A stretch of DNA of 43,108 nucleotides from the NCBI GenBank assembly GCA_033557835.1, contig JAWQRO010000323.1:1-43108 (forward strand), given 5' to 3'. Positions 25,531-36,410 of this stretch are shown here, in pieces. Origin of the DNA: Helochares maculicollis. Its lineage: Eukaryota; Arthropoda; Insecta; Coleoptera; Hydrophilidae. A program made the position numbers and the translations under genes. The first letter of the stretch is position 1, and every line of letters begins with the position of its first letter. The notes under the pieces are model-generated. The model made no database searches, had not been told where the DNA came from, and worked only from the letters and a program-made list of their open reading frames with translations.

Positions 25531-25996
25531 TGCTATGTATGATGTAACCACCCTTCTTGCGGCGGTAATATAAAGCAATATTCTTTCGTGGTCACGTTCG
25601 ATCTTCAGTTCAAAAAACAACGCGCTCGAATAAAATTTAACTTAAATGGTTGTTTATTTCCTTTTTTTGTCTTTATGTTATTAGGAAGGATTTGTGTTCG
25701 TGAAATAATTTTATCTCGTGTTTATGACGGATCTAATGCTTTATTTTGATGGTGATGCCGGTATTTTTATAGAGATAAAGGTGACCATTTTGCGATGTAT
25801 GATATCGTCTTTTTTGCGTCGGAAGATAGTATTACAAAGCGACCTTTTTTCGTTTTGTTTTAAATTATTCTAAAAACGCGGAGTTATAAAATTTGACTTC
25901 AATGGTTGTGTATGTTCTGTTTCTATTTCTCTTAGATAAGGACGGTTTTGCGTTTATGAAGAAATTTAATCTCGAGGTTTTGAAGGATCTAACGAC
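25531..25996 (+). repeat. Tandem duplication of about 260 bp
   Basis: Copy 1 (about 25531-25738) and copy 2 (about 25791-25994) align along their whole length with small gaps. Shared landmarks in order are ATGTATGAT (25535 and 25795), TTGCG, TATTACAAAGC/TATAAAGC, AATAAAATTTAACTT versus TATAAAATTTGACTT, AATGGTTGTKTAT, AGGAAGGATTT versus AAGGACGGTTT, GCGTTTATGA or GTTCGTGAAA, TTTAATCTCG, and GGATCTAA (25730 and 25985). The offset shifts from 260 to 256 along the alignment. Neither copy has coding potential. It could be an old duplicated regulatory segment or a transposon end. Confidence 0.75.
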
Positions 25997-28204
25997 GTGT
26001 CTGCATAATATTCTTTAACGCAGCATGGTCTATCGGCATCATTTCAATTATGCCAGGAGTACCAAATAAGTCAATTTTTCAACATTTTTATTTATACTTT
26101 GAAAATACCAAATTGTGGTCACATTGGCGTCACATGTGTGTAAAGTATTGGAAATTAATTCTGTAACACCTTGTATATTCATACCTTATCTCCTTGCTGT
26201 TTTAATAAACGGTAATTTTGTACGTTTCCTCTTCGTGTTACAACCAACTACGATCGTATTTCTTTTATTTTTCATATATTATGTTCGAAAGTTCCTAAAA
26301 AATGTCTTTGTCGTTCTCTTCGTATATAACGGCGATATTCGTCCAGTAGGTCTAGTTCGAAATTCTCAGGTATTCTAAGTATTTTTGTGGTGTTTGCTGG
26401 TGAGATGAATCCTCTCATATTTGTCGTTTATATCGTAAGTTTGTTGCTTATTTTATCCTTTTTGTGATAACTTGCATTTGTTTTTTTTCCGTTGTTATAT
26501 TTTGTTTTGATATGAATATTTTACAGGGGCAATCATTTGCTTCAAAATATTGACTCTATTTATACCATTTGATAATGAAAAATGTCTGTCCTTCGACATT
26601 TCATATTGATTTAATTCAATTTGCACAATAGGATAGAGATTACCCTCAATTGTCATAGTAAATCATATATTTCAATTGGACTAAGTTTACAATATGCACT
26701 CCATTTCAAAAACTCCTTCCTTCTACGAAGTTCTTTAAGTTCTGCGGATGGGTCTCTGTATCGATGATGTTTCTTAAACAAAGATTTTTAGTTCTCCTAA
26801 ACATATACTCTCATATTAATTAATATATATAATTGGATATGGTGAACTAATGTATATGTGTACATATAGTAATTGTTAATGCACACTTAAAAGTGCTTAT
26901 TGTATCTCAACCGCAGACAAAACCTGGTCAATTTTTACTTGCGAGTTTGTACAATTGGTTTTCAGCCAACCAGTTCTTATTACAATCAAGAATGAATACC
27001 CTCGTTATGTTTATTCTAGGAAACCACAAAAATTTTACGAACTTTTACGGTAAAATGCACACGCGCTTAATTTCCAACGATGTTGATGTGCGATGGTATC
27101 GTTGTGACCTTCGCGGGGGAATATTCAAATAGGAGGCAGTGGAGCGCAAGACTTGATGACCTTGGTTCCCAACCAAGCAAAACAGATCCACTTCACAGCT
27201 ACAACTAATTCCCATGGGCTGAAAGCATTTCACGTTCACGACGCGTTGCCATCGTCGTCGTAACACATGCGGTGGAGCTGGCCATTTTATTTTTCAATTA
27301 TTTTCAGCCAATAAAACCGTAAATACTCTTGGTGTTCCGTGAGGATTGAATGCCCATTCAACATACGGAAAAATTTTTCCGCTTCAAAACATGTCTCCAA
27401 ACCATTAAATAAGTTATTTAATACGCGAGAATTATTGCTGAATGGAAATAGCTTTCATGGTTAACTATAAATAAATATACAGGCTATATCATCTTTTAAA
27501 TAGTTTTGTCAGCCTTGAGACGGAAAATCTATGCGGTAGTGGTTAGTTGCATGGTAAACAGTTAACTTTTATTGTGTTGAAACACGATTTTTCAATTTTT
27601 AATGTGGTTATGTAGCTTTATTTCATAATCTTGGCAGGCTTCACGAATACATAATGCTATAAAAATTCTTCGTGGCTTCCCAATAGAGTTACGGAATTAT
27701 GCATGTAAAAACATGATTTAAGTAGAAGGTATTAATCTAGGCAAATAATAACTATGTTTTAAAATGTATTTAACTAGATCAATCTATGCAGAGTGTAAAG
27801 GTGGTCTGTTGTATTGAGTACGATGCTCCCTCCTGGCAAAATATCTACCGTAGAAGTATAATAATAACAGTAGAAAATGCCCGAAAAATGTACTAACATT
27901 ATTCATGGCACAGGCAATTATAAAGTGATATATTATGAAAAATAGTATAAACGCAGAGTAAATTAAGGGTTTTAAGAAATTAAAACGCAACCCCCGCCGA
28001 GATATCATGTAGAATCCGCAAAAATGTTAATTGCAGCGCCGTTCCAAGGCGCTTAATTATTTCCTCGAAATGAAAGTAAACCTATCGGTGCGTGTATGAA
28101 TTAATGTTTTATTTTTAAGTAAGTAGCTAAAAACAAAAGCGATGATATAACTACCGAATGTATCGTACACTTAACCTTGACATTGTCCTTAGCAGAATGC
28201 AACA

Positions 28205-28330
28205 AGCAAGCACCCAAGTAAATCGGACGACAGAAAAAATTAAGGTCAGCCTGTGTTGTTGGCTACGCTAGTCGTAGACAGCCACGGCCAAGGCCACCTT
28301 TGATTCTGTCGCTTTTTTAATCTACTTGCT
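28205..28330. repeat. Imperfect inverted repeat of about 125 bp (MITE-like hairpin)
   Basis: The left arm (28205-28264) and right arm (28272-28330) are approximately reverse complementary. Pairings include CAAGTA (28215-28220) with TACTTG (28323-28328), ACGACAGAA (28226-28234) with TTCTGTCGC (28304-28312), AAGGTCAGCC with GGCCACCTT, and TGGCTACG with CGTAGACAGCC around a CTAG centre. The arms contain small internal loops. A miniature inverted-repeat transposon or a long structured RNA are both possible. No target-site duplication is evident. Confidence 0.5.
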
Positions 28331-30254
28331 CACGCAAAAACCTAATAAATGGTATAAACACTCCAGTTTCTGTGCTTTGATCCGCATCTATAGTGCGTAC
28401 GAACGCCGAACTGTTAGTTGGGAGTTACGTGATCATGAATCGTATGTGAGCGTTCATTATGTAAATTGGAGTGACTACTTATTCATTTGATATTTGTTTA
28501 TTGGCTGCTTTTCAACTACTTCCTTCACAATTGCCATTAATATATCAGAGCCTAATGTAAATTACGGTGAATAAAAAATGATAGGGGCTTGGAAAAAAAC
28601 AGTGCACACAAGGTGACCCAACCACGTGTGGCCAATTTTGGTATGTAAACAAAGATATCGAAACGTATTTTTAGCCTATGTATCTCTCGGTCACATATAT
28701 GTATCAAGAGCTTCAACAGATGTTTTTTCCCATATTTATAGAGAAGAACAAATATTATGACATCTTGCTCATTTCAATCTCTTGAGATTCCCAGCTATCC
28801 TTTTGTTTCCAAAAACAAACAACAATATGATGTAAATATATGCATTGAGTAATGAATTTTAATTTAGCAAACTGTTACGAATTCCAAAAACAATAATTTT
28901 GCGCATTTTTGGGCAAGCAACTAGCCTCGTGACAATAGTGGATCGGAAATTGGTAAATATAAACTGACATTGATAATTATTTAAAATTTTAATTATAAGC
29001 GACGGTAATTAAACAAAATTTCTACTACCAATGTCAAAAATAATTATGAAGAACAAAGTCTTTATTTCTATTTGAAAGCAAGCCGAAAACAACAGTTCGC
29101 GGCAGATGCATTTCCTTCGAGCTCTCTGTCAATATTGATAAAATAGGAATTTTCTGTTTACTCTCATCCTGAGACCGTCTCGAAAGCAATAAGAATTTCT
29201 CCTATTCAACTCGCGGAGGAATCCAGAAATCATACAGTGAAATATCTTATAAAATAATAAGGTATAACCCCTTCACCGAGCGCTCCCGTCAAGTGCACAA
29301 GTTTTATGGCTCATACAAAATACAAGCGGACGGGGAGATAGATACATAGGTGACTGTTGACCTTGGCTAACCTTGAAAACCCTATTTGGGGTTGCAGATG
29401 AGGGTTGCCCCGGACCCCGGTAGCGCCTGCATTGCGTATGTGTCCACTCATTGATTTTCGTATTAACTGCATACACACATCCAAACTGAATTGTACGCAT
29501 GCTGCATATTTGATATTGAAAGTAAATAGAGAGGGGCGTTGCTGGAGAATTTTTCTAAAAATGTGTATAATGCATACGCGCAACACATCACCATCACCAC
29601 CGTATACGTACGTGTAGGGCACCAAACAAACGCGTAATCATATACCTCATCCCGATCAATCTATATGGACAACGTAAAATTTATACATAAAATAGATTTA
29701 TGTATTGTGTAGTTTAGTACTTGTTTTGCAAATTCAGCGAATTGTTTCCAATCAAGAATCACCCTTGTTTTGTTGTAGTTATCTTTACTTCGACCGTTAC
29801 ATACATGACAATTCAAGTGCTCGTCAAGCCAAATATCACAGTACTCGATGTTTATAAATAACAAATTATAACCCCTAATAAAATTCTTTGGGTATTGGTA
29901 TTGGTTATTGGATAAATGGATTATCAAAATTGTATAAATTACACCAATAAATATAATAGGTGTCAAAATTTCCTACCAAATTCCATTATATTTGTGCATA
30001 ATAGATCCAAGTTTAAAGCCTCCATGTAAGTGTTAAAAATGTAAAAGGATTTAAACCAGTTAGCATTACAATTACAACATTAAAACTACTTCCTTATATA
30101 CTCGAAAAAAGAAAAATTACCTAATGTCCCGAGTATCAAAAGAGCGTTAGTGACATTTTATTTTTGTCTGGTAGTTTCCTTTCACCCGAAAGGGGCATTA
30201 AAAGGTTTTTAGTGTAACGCAGCCAACTTGCTGAGAAATAACATATTTCTAGGA

Positions 30255-30273
30255 CGATCCGGGTGCCGGATCG
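30255..30273. repeat. Perfect 8-bp stem, 3-base loop hairpin
   Basis: CGATCCGG-GTG-CCGGATCG is unusually G+C-rich for this intron. As a lone feature it could be a palindromic protein-binding site rather than a functional RNA hairpin. Confidence 0.4.
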
Positions 30274-30967
30274 GATTCTTTTGGGAGCTGGCGCGGCAAA
30301 TTTCCTCCGAAATCCTTTCTAATAGACGCTTATTGGCTTTGCAGTTACGAGAGAGGCAAAAATTATTAATCTTCGTCAAATAACATAATGAAATTATCGC
30401 TTGATCGATATACCTATAAGAGTGCTTTCTTGGTTAGAAAAACATAATGGAGTTGATGAGTTTAATCCATTTCGGACATTTATCATTGATTGAAGTTTTT
30501 CCTCTGCTGTCTGAGCGGAACAAGTGACGGGGTCTTGTAAAATATTGTACCGATAAGAGGAGGTTTTTTGCTCTATTTCTACTTGTCGATGGATTGTGCG
30601 ATCGAATTGATGCGATTTTACAAATAACCGTTCTGCTCGGAAATTCTGTCGACATAATTGAATATAACTGCAGGAGTTGACAGATTTTTCGTGAATGATG
30701 AGTGTCACTTATGAAGAATGTTTCTACGAAAAATAAACTATTTCCTAGTCGTTTCTATAATATTTCTAAAATTTTCGTCTAGAATTTGTTGTCACACCTT
30801 TAAAAACGTTTAAATGGGGTCCATGATATATTCTATATAAATGTCCATTGTAAATTTACTGTTTTTGGACTTTCATTTCATTTTAATTAATTTATTGGGA
30901 CTACAACAAATATTATTGTGACATAAATATCGAATTGAATATTCACACAGACGAAAACATTAAACAC

Positions 30968-30996
30968 TGTTATTAACGTTTCATTTTCTTTTGCAG
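30968..30996 (+). promoter_or_regulatory. 3' splice site of headcase intron 1
   Basis: A branch-point-like TATTAAC (30971-30977) is followed by the pyrimidine-rich TTTCATTTTCTTTTGCAG ending at 30996. The acceptor is strong, and the phase fits the donor at 3604. Confidence 0.92.
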
Positions 30997-31093
30997 AGTT
31001 GCCGGAGGAGCTAATGGAATATTTACTCGACGATTAGATTTCAGTTCATTTAACTCATTGCCGAAGAACAAACTTAATTCCTATCAAATTAAG
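30997..31093 (+). CDS. hdc: Headcase, second coding exon (end of residue 228 to residue 260)
   Basis: The first base completes Arg228 (CG|A). The next 96 bases encode 32 residues, VAGGANGIFTRRLDFSSFNS (229-248) followed by LPKNKLNSYQIK (249-260). Headcase/HECA proteins have the same order after the KKKSKFEFADRVR segment that ends exon 1: a GNGIF(T/S)RR motif, then DFSSFN, then LNSY(H/Q)(I/V)K. The exon ends AAG|GTGTGT in phase 0, so the next canonical exon should start with a complete codon. The continuation, including the conserved middle domain, is not in this window. The exon is too short for ordinary ORF detection. It was found by the acceptor, the matching phase and the recognised motif. 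Confidence 0.94.
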
Positions 31094-31290
31094 GTGTGTA
31101 TTTTTAGATTTTGATCCGTCTTTGTGCATGTATACTTCTAGATATTTATTTCACGAAGTTAAAGATGGCCTCTTACACATACATAGAGCTTACTTAGACA
31201 AATTAGGAAGCTGCGACTACTACTTAAGTTTAGTAAAAAAAAGTTGAATTCCAGTCTAATTAACGCCAGTTGATTAATTTTACTTTTTAG

Positions 31291-31402
31291 TCGAACAGTA
31301 ATAGAAAAGCCATCGCTATTAAAAAGGATGCAAAGAATGAAAGAACTCCGACCATTTTACGGCGAATTGTTGCTAAATAACTGTTCCAGCGTGGCCGTAC
31401 TC
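31291..31402 (+). other. Candidate cassette (poison) exon with in-frame stop
   Basis: The upstream sequence TTGATTAATTTTACTTTTTAG (31270-31290) has a branch-point-like TTGATTAAT and a T-rich tract ending in AG. The downstream junction CTC|GTAAGT has a perfect GTAAGT at 31403-31408. Joined to exon 2 in phase 0, the 112-base segment reads SNSNRKAIAIKKDAKNERTP and then TILRRIVAK before TAA at 31378-31380. Its length is not a multiple of three. Inclusion would truncate Headcase at 289 residues or send the mRNA to decay. A 29-codon open stretch is short enough to arise by chance, so this rests mainly on the splice signals. No resemblance to known Headcase sequence is seen. Confidence 0.3.
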
Positions 31403-32580
31403 GTAAGTTGTCTGGTCTCATTATGTCTCTTTTCGCTGCATATATGGCCATAACTGGAGACTCCAACTAGAATTCTGTCTCACTGAAGGAATTACAGTTG
31501 ACAACGGCTCGGTTGTGCCTTTAAACGGTAAATCCACATCGCAATTTTTTCTCCAAGTCTTCCTTTTGCTAATTGTTTCCCTACGTGACTTCTACCGTCT
31601 GCTTTTGTGACATTACATTTTGTTGAGCGGCGCGCCGCGGCGGAGAAAAATATTGCTTCAAACTTCTTCTGTGTAGCGATTTAACGCAGCCGATAGCGAA
31701 ACTCCCCTCTTGAAGCCTTCTCTGTGAGAAGTCCCAGCTCTCCTTCTACAATGTTGCTTATTTGATTTCAGTTAAAAAAAATTTGCATTGTACGTACGCA
31801 GTAAGAAGGGCTCACGAAGAAATCTCTAAATGTGAGATTAATAGTTTTAGAAAATAATAATTTATCAATGATTTCTTATGTTTAACATTGATATATATAT
31901 AGAGTTTAGGTACCGCTATACAAAGCGATTTCCATTACTACTCGGTACATTTAATATTTAAGTTTCTACTTCCTGTAATTTATTATAATATTGGCACTTA
32001 GTTTAATAAATATTAAAATTGGTTGTATTTTTATTCAGATAAAAATTACTACGAGCCTACGAAAATTACAGACGAAAATAATTAAAATTTCGTTAAAGGT
32101 GCCTGCTCTACAATGTTTTATAGCCATAATAACAGTAGGTACCTAATTTCAGATAATATCTTCTCCGAAAGTTTTTGTTGTTATATCTTGTGAACATGCT
32201 ACGGACTACGTGATATTTAGCAGTAAACGTCTGTATTTAGCAAACTAGAATTGATTTTACGTGATTTTTATATAGACAAATAGCTGTAGGCAAATGTGGC
32301 AATTCAGCAAGTTTTTTAACGCCAGCATTCTATCTTTGTTAATATTCAAATTAAACGGTACTTTAACGAATTATTTTCGCACTACATATAAGAAAAACAA
32401 TAAATTCTACTGGTATGTTCAATGAAGTTACTTTAGCAATAACCTACACATGATATACGGTTTGTCAGCCAAACATTTTATTCAAAAGCAAACAGATTCA
32501 GACAATTCAAATTTTATGCAGTGAGATATATGCAGGCTTTCTATTTTAGAAAAATTTTAATAAATTTCTGGCCAGACTAG

Positions 32581-33324
32581 GCAAAGGTGCAATTCAACAC
32601 AGACAGCCATAATCAACCTCGTTTCATTATAATTTCTGCTGGAGAGTTGAAAAATAACGAAGTAAAAATTGAACCGAACAATGCTATGGCGCCCGGCTTA
32701 AGAGAGGTTGTGCAAAAACAATCGAGTAATCAGTCTGGAGAGTTATTAGAGCCGACATTTCTCACAATTACAAGATAAAACACTGGCAAATGTCACGAAC
32801 CTGCTCTGCACCGCCAAAATGAACCACTTGTTCTGCGACAGTGTAAAACAATCAAGTGAAGCAAGGAGCCATACACTCAAATATTCATAATTAGTAAATG
32901 TAGTTTGAAGAAGCTCACGGGGGGCATTAGGAGAGTGCCGTGTAGTGGAGACGCGTTTCGAAAAGTTTTAACCGACACAATGCTGGCAAGAAGTGGAAAG
33001 TTAAAGAAAATCAGACAGTTGACTGGGAATACCTTATTTAAACACGGATCGATGGAACACTGCAAACTTAATTTAAATTTCAAACAAAAGTTATTTCTTT
33101 TTTTATTTTCGCTCTAACGCTTACTTGAAGTCAATCAGATGCTGTGTAACTCTAAACTAAAAATAAATGTTCGTTGTATTAAGTTTGAACTTTTATGGGC
33201 GAAACAAAAGTTGGTTTTTATCTTTTGGGAGAGGATTTCAAATTTATTTTCTCTGTTGGGTTTCGCGAAAACTTACATAGCATTCCTAGAATTTTTCAAA
33301 ACCTTGTCGCAATGCGTCACTTGA
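32581..33324 (+). pseudogene. Stop-poor stretch, possible decayed ORF of unknown origin
   Basis: One frame without indels has only four stops in 248 codons (32776, 32857, 33115, 33322), against roughly 17 expected for this composition. The first part looks protein-like (VQFNTDSHNQPRFIIISAGE ... NNEVKIEPNNAMAPGLREVV), as does a later part (GDAFRKVLTDTMLARSGKLK). The final part is rich in Phe, Leu and Lys, as expected of non-coding AT-rich DNA. No domain was recognised. Possibilities are a decayed transposon or retrocopy, an unannotated exon cluster, or chance. Confidence 0.25.
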
Positions 33325-33699
33325 CTCGGGATGTACTTACTTTTTATCTAAATTAAAACTGCCAAAGTTTGATTGCATCAAGTGGCTTGTACTATTTTTC
33401 AGCAATAACTGTAACTTCACAGTCGAAAAGTATATGAAAATAAAGCTCTCCGTAGCATTTCGGAAAGAAAGTTGTTTTTTTTTTCAAGAAGTCTGAGTCT
33501 ACCTCCATCAAAATGGCAGGTGAAATTTAAATTTCATTTTATGGCGACTCAAATGCTACATGAAGTGTCTATTTACATCCCGAAAAAACTTCATTTGACT
33601 ACCATGTCCAGCGTTCACCCTCTCACTATTATTGAAATTACACCCTGGCAAAATGCTGAGGACTCCAGAATTTAAATTTTCAAGAGCACGAGGATCAGT

Positions 33700-34200
33700 A
33701 TTTACCACCACGCGAACTACACGTGAATCCTTTATTTTAGAACAGGCAGGCGCAGCCAGACCCCAACGTTTGCAATTGTGTGTAGGGTTATAAAAATAAG
33801 GGTGAGTTGCATGCGGGAGAGTTGCGTAACCAACGGGAACCCCTGCCTAGCAACGAACACCGCTTTTTCCAGTGAGGTAGGACGAAAATGCCGCTCGCTG
33901 CTGTTGGATGTGTACATGGTGTGAGCAGAGCGTTTCGGATGCCAACCATCTAAATATAAACTGATCATCCTTCCTAAACAGAAAAGCGCATAATATAAAC
34001 ACAGATATTTGCCTCGGTGTTTTCAAGGTAAACAGAAGAGTCTGAGTCTAGTCCCAGGGTTAATATTGATCAAGAGTGCGTGGGCTGGGGCCAAGGTGGG
34101 GTTGCGTAACTGCATTCTACTAGCGACAGTCGCCCAGCTGGGCAGTGCCCATCGTCGTTGGACTGTAAAGTGAAGTTGTGCCGGTGGATGGCTGGAAACC
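33700..34200. promoter_or_regulatory. CpG-richer block with two identical C/EBP- or PAR-bZIP-like sites
   Basis: The block is richer in G+C than the rest of the intron. It contains GTTGCGTAAC twice, at 33821-33830 and 34101-34110, exactly 280 bp apart. The motif fits the RTTGCGYAAY/RTTAYGTAAY sites of C/EBP and PAR-type bZIP factors. The palindrome GCCCAGCTGGGC at 34132-34143 contains a CAGCTG E-box. Together these suggest an intronic enhancer. No coding sequence is supported. Confidence 0.35.
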
Positions 34201-35667
34201 AGCTACAATGATGTACAACTAAACCTGCACAAGATGCATACGAATCTTGATAACCTTGCTCACAACCACACCCTCTTGCATTGTTAAACCAGATACTTTA
34301 GATGGGTCAGGGCCTTTTCTACGTTTCTTTGATTTCATAGAGACAATATGCACATAGAATGCAGTCATCGACTTAATTATCTCCTGTCACAGACTGTTCG
34401 TAAACGAAAAGTTCACCAAGAAGCAACTGCTGAATTAATACTGCATATTTTGTAAATTTATTAATGAAATGGTTTTTGTTTTAATGTTGTGCCTACGTGA
34501 AACGAACATTAAAGTTCTTGGCCTGTCCTTCCCAGGTTTTTGTCGGCACTAAGATAAGTCATATAAACGAACGAAATAAATAACATATTATGTACTAGTG
34601 ATTACCCACAGCTCAAGATCTCAACAGTCATTCTCTAAGACCGAATCTTTGAGTGGAAAATTGTAGCCAGCGAAATTTAATTAATTTAAATTCAATTGCA
34701 TCCAGTCATGACATTTAATCTTGAGCAAAATTCCTTCATCTCCTTTAAGTTGTAATAACATTCGTTTTAAGCTGTGATTTAGATTTACATGATAATTGTC
34801 GAGGACGATCAATTAATAATTTTTAAAAAAGTTCACCTTTGCCGGTTTGTTTTTGGTGTTTCAGTTCTCTGAATTAAATACAGATTCCTTTATTTTCAAG
34901 GCAAATTACGAACTTCCTTCATTACATCTATAATGATAGACATACAGATATTTATGAAAACACCGTTTTCCCTGCAGCTCTATTAAATAAATATCAATTT
35001 TCATTTGCTTTTCTTAGGAGTTTTCACGTATTAGCATTTATAAAAATAGTTATTCGCCCGGCTTAAGGCTCCGTTGTTAAAAAATTGGTCAATACATATA
35101 ATTGAAAATATAAAGCTTTACCTGATCAGTTTTTTTCAACTAAAATTAATTTACGTTATGTTAATGTCAATTAGGTTGTGAGGCACAGGGCGTAAAATAT
35201 AGAAGTTAACACAGTAACATCATAGAATATGCCTTATGTTGCTGTGATACAGCTTTAACTGTAAATCAAGTGGTTGAAATTGTGAATAATGTTTAAATTC
35301 CGAAACTGGCATAGCCAAACAAAAATAACCTAACTGGAGTATAGGAAATATTTTTACACAATCATCAGTTTTGCATCATTTTGTGCAATCAAGTGGATAG
35401 CACGTACTTTTTTAAGCTTTTCTGGGAATAAAGATATAATTGAGGTTCCTTCAACACTACAAATGCTATAGGAGATACAAATGTCTTTAGAAGAAACTAT
35501 TTTTTTTAGAAATTAAATGTTTGAAAAACTCCAATATGGGTCTCGTATTTCATTTCACCACTTAAATATCGGAATTAAAAAATTTCTGTGTTTTCATTGC
35601 CTACACTTAAGGCAACGTGTCTAAAAAATTCATTTTCTTCGGTTTGGTTCTTTCGTACAGGCATTGA

Positions 35668-35690
35668 TGAGTCAGTCAGTCAGTCCGTCA
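35668..35690 (+). repeat. Short (GTCA)n repeat beginning with an AP-1 site
   Basis: TGAGTCAGTCAGTCAGTCCGTCAG contains TGAGTCA at its start. It is followed, after about 20 bases, by an AT-rich TATATATAGATTA. Similar GTCA arrays followed by TATATAGAT occur in dispersed arthropod repeats, so this may be a transposon remnant instead of a bZIP target. Confidence 0.4.
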
Positions 35691-36370
35691 GGAACGCTTT
35701 CTGTTATCTATATATAGATTAATACAGCCATTCTTTAACGTCAAACTTTCAGAATATTACTATTGACTTAAGTTTTGCTTTGCATAAGGCTTCTTTAATG
35801 CTTGCAAGTTTGATTGTCATGTTGCATTTTGTACACGTAGTTGGTGTCTTTAAATGAATAACACATATAATTAGCAAGTTTTGATTAGATACAGATAATA
35901 TTCTTGCGTAAATGTAATGACTCCGTTATCTTTTACTTTGGAGCTTTAAATTTAAAAGCGTATTGCTATTTATCAGTTTGTATTCCATTTATAATTCTTG
36001 GTATCATAGACTGTTTAGGTGTAATATTAACGGCCCAAATTATGATAAAAATAACATGTGTTACTTTTTTCATACATTGAACTTACATTGAAGCGACTAC
36101 AACCTTTTAATAGAAGTATTCGAAATTATTAATCGACTAGAAAATAATTAATGATCGCTGTAGAAAAAAATTAGAAGTTGCAAACTGAAAGACAGCTTTT
36201 GAGACAAAATTTGCCGACCAAAAAATATCCGATACAAGAGAAGCCGTTACTCATGAACTCCCCGATATGTTTATGCAACACCAAACTTTTCACCAACTTA
36301 ACAAATGTTTATTGAAAATTGGAAACCCCAGCAAACTACCTAACCGATTCCTCCCTGTTTGTCTTCTTCG

Positions 36371-36410
36371 CTTTTTTGCAATTGACTTGCGTTTTTCCAC
36401 TTAGGTAAGT
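36371..36410 (+). promoter_or_regulatory. Candidate recursive-splicing (ratchet) site in intron 2
   Basis: A long pyrimidine-rich region (36350-36378), a branch-like TTGAC (36382-36386) and TTTTTCCACTTAG are directly abutted by GTAAGT, with the junction at 36404/36405. This is the exact arrangement of insect ratchet points: a strong 3' splice site fused to a perfect 5' splice site with no exon between. It lies 5.3 kb into a very long intron, the kind of intron where such sites are used. An ordinary alternative exon beginning at 36405 cannot be excluded, but the intact GTAAGT at that junction argues against it. Confidence 0.6.

Larger units (their letters stand above)
25997..30967 (+). other. 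Headcase intron 1, distal part
   Basis: Mostly AT-rich DNA with no gene recognised. It includes the large hairpin at 28205-28330 and the short perfect hairpin at 30255-30273. Minus-strand frames at 29661-29966 (containing DEHLNCHVCNGRSKDNYNK) and 30394-30708 are about 100 codons each and unrecognised. They lack a convincing start and are reported only as observations. The 27045-27290 and 29270-29480 stretches are richer in G+C than their surroundings. Confidence 0.6.

Noticed and set aside
29661..29966. Minus-strand 101-codon frame with a CHVC motif
   Set aside because: It has no ATG at the start of the long frame, no family resemblance, and lies in AT-rich intron DNA; one CxxC is not evidence of a zinc finger.
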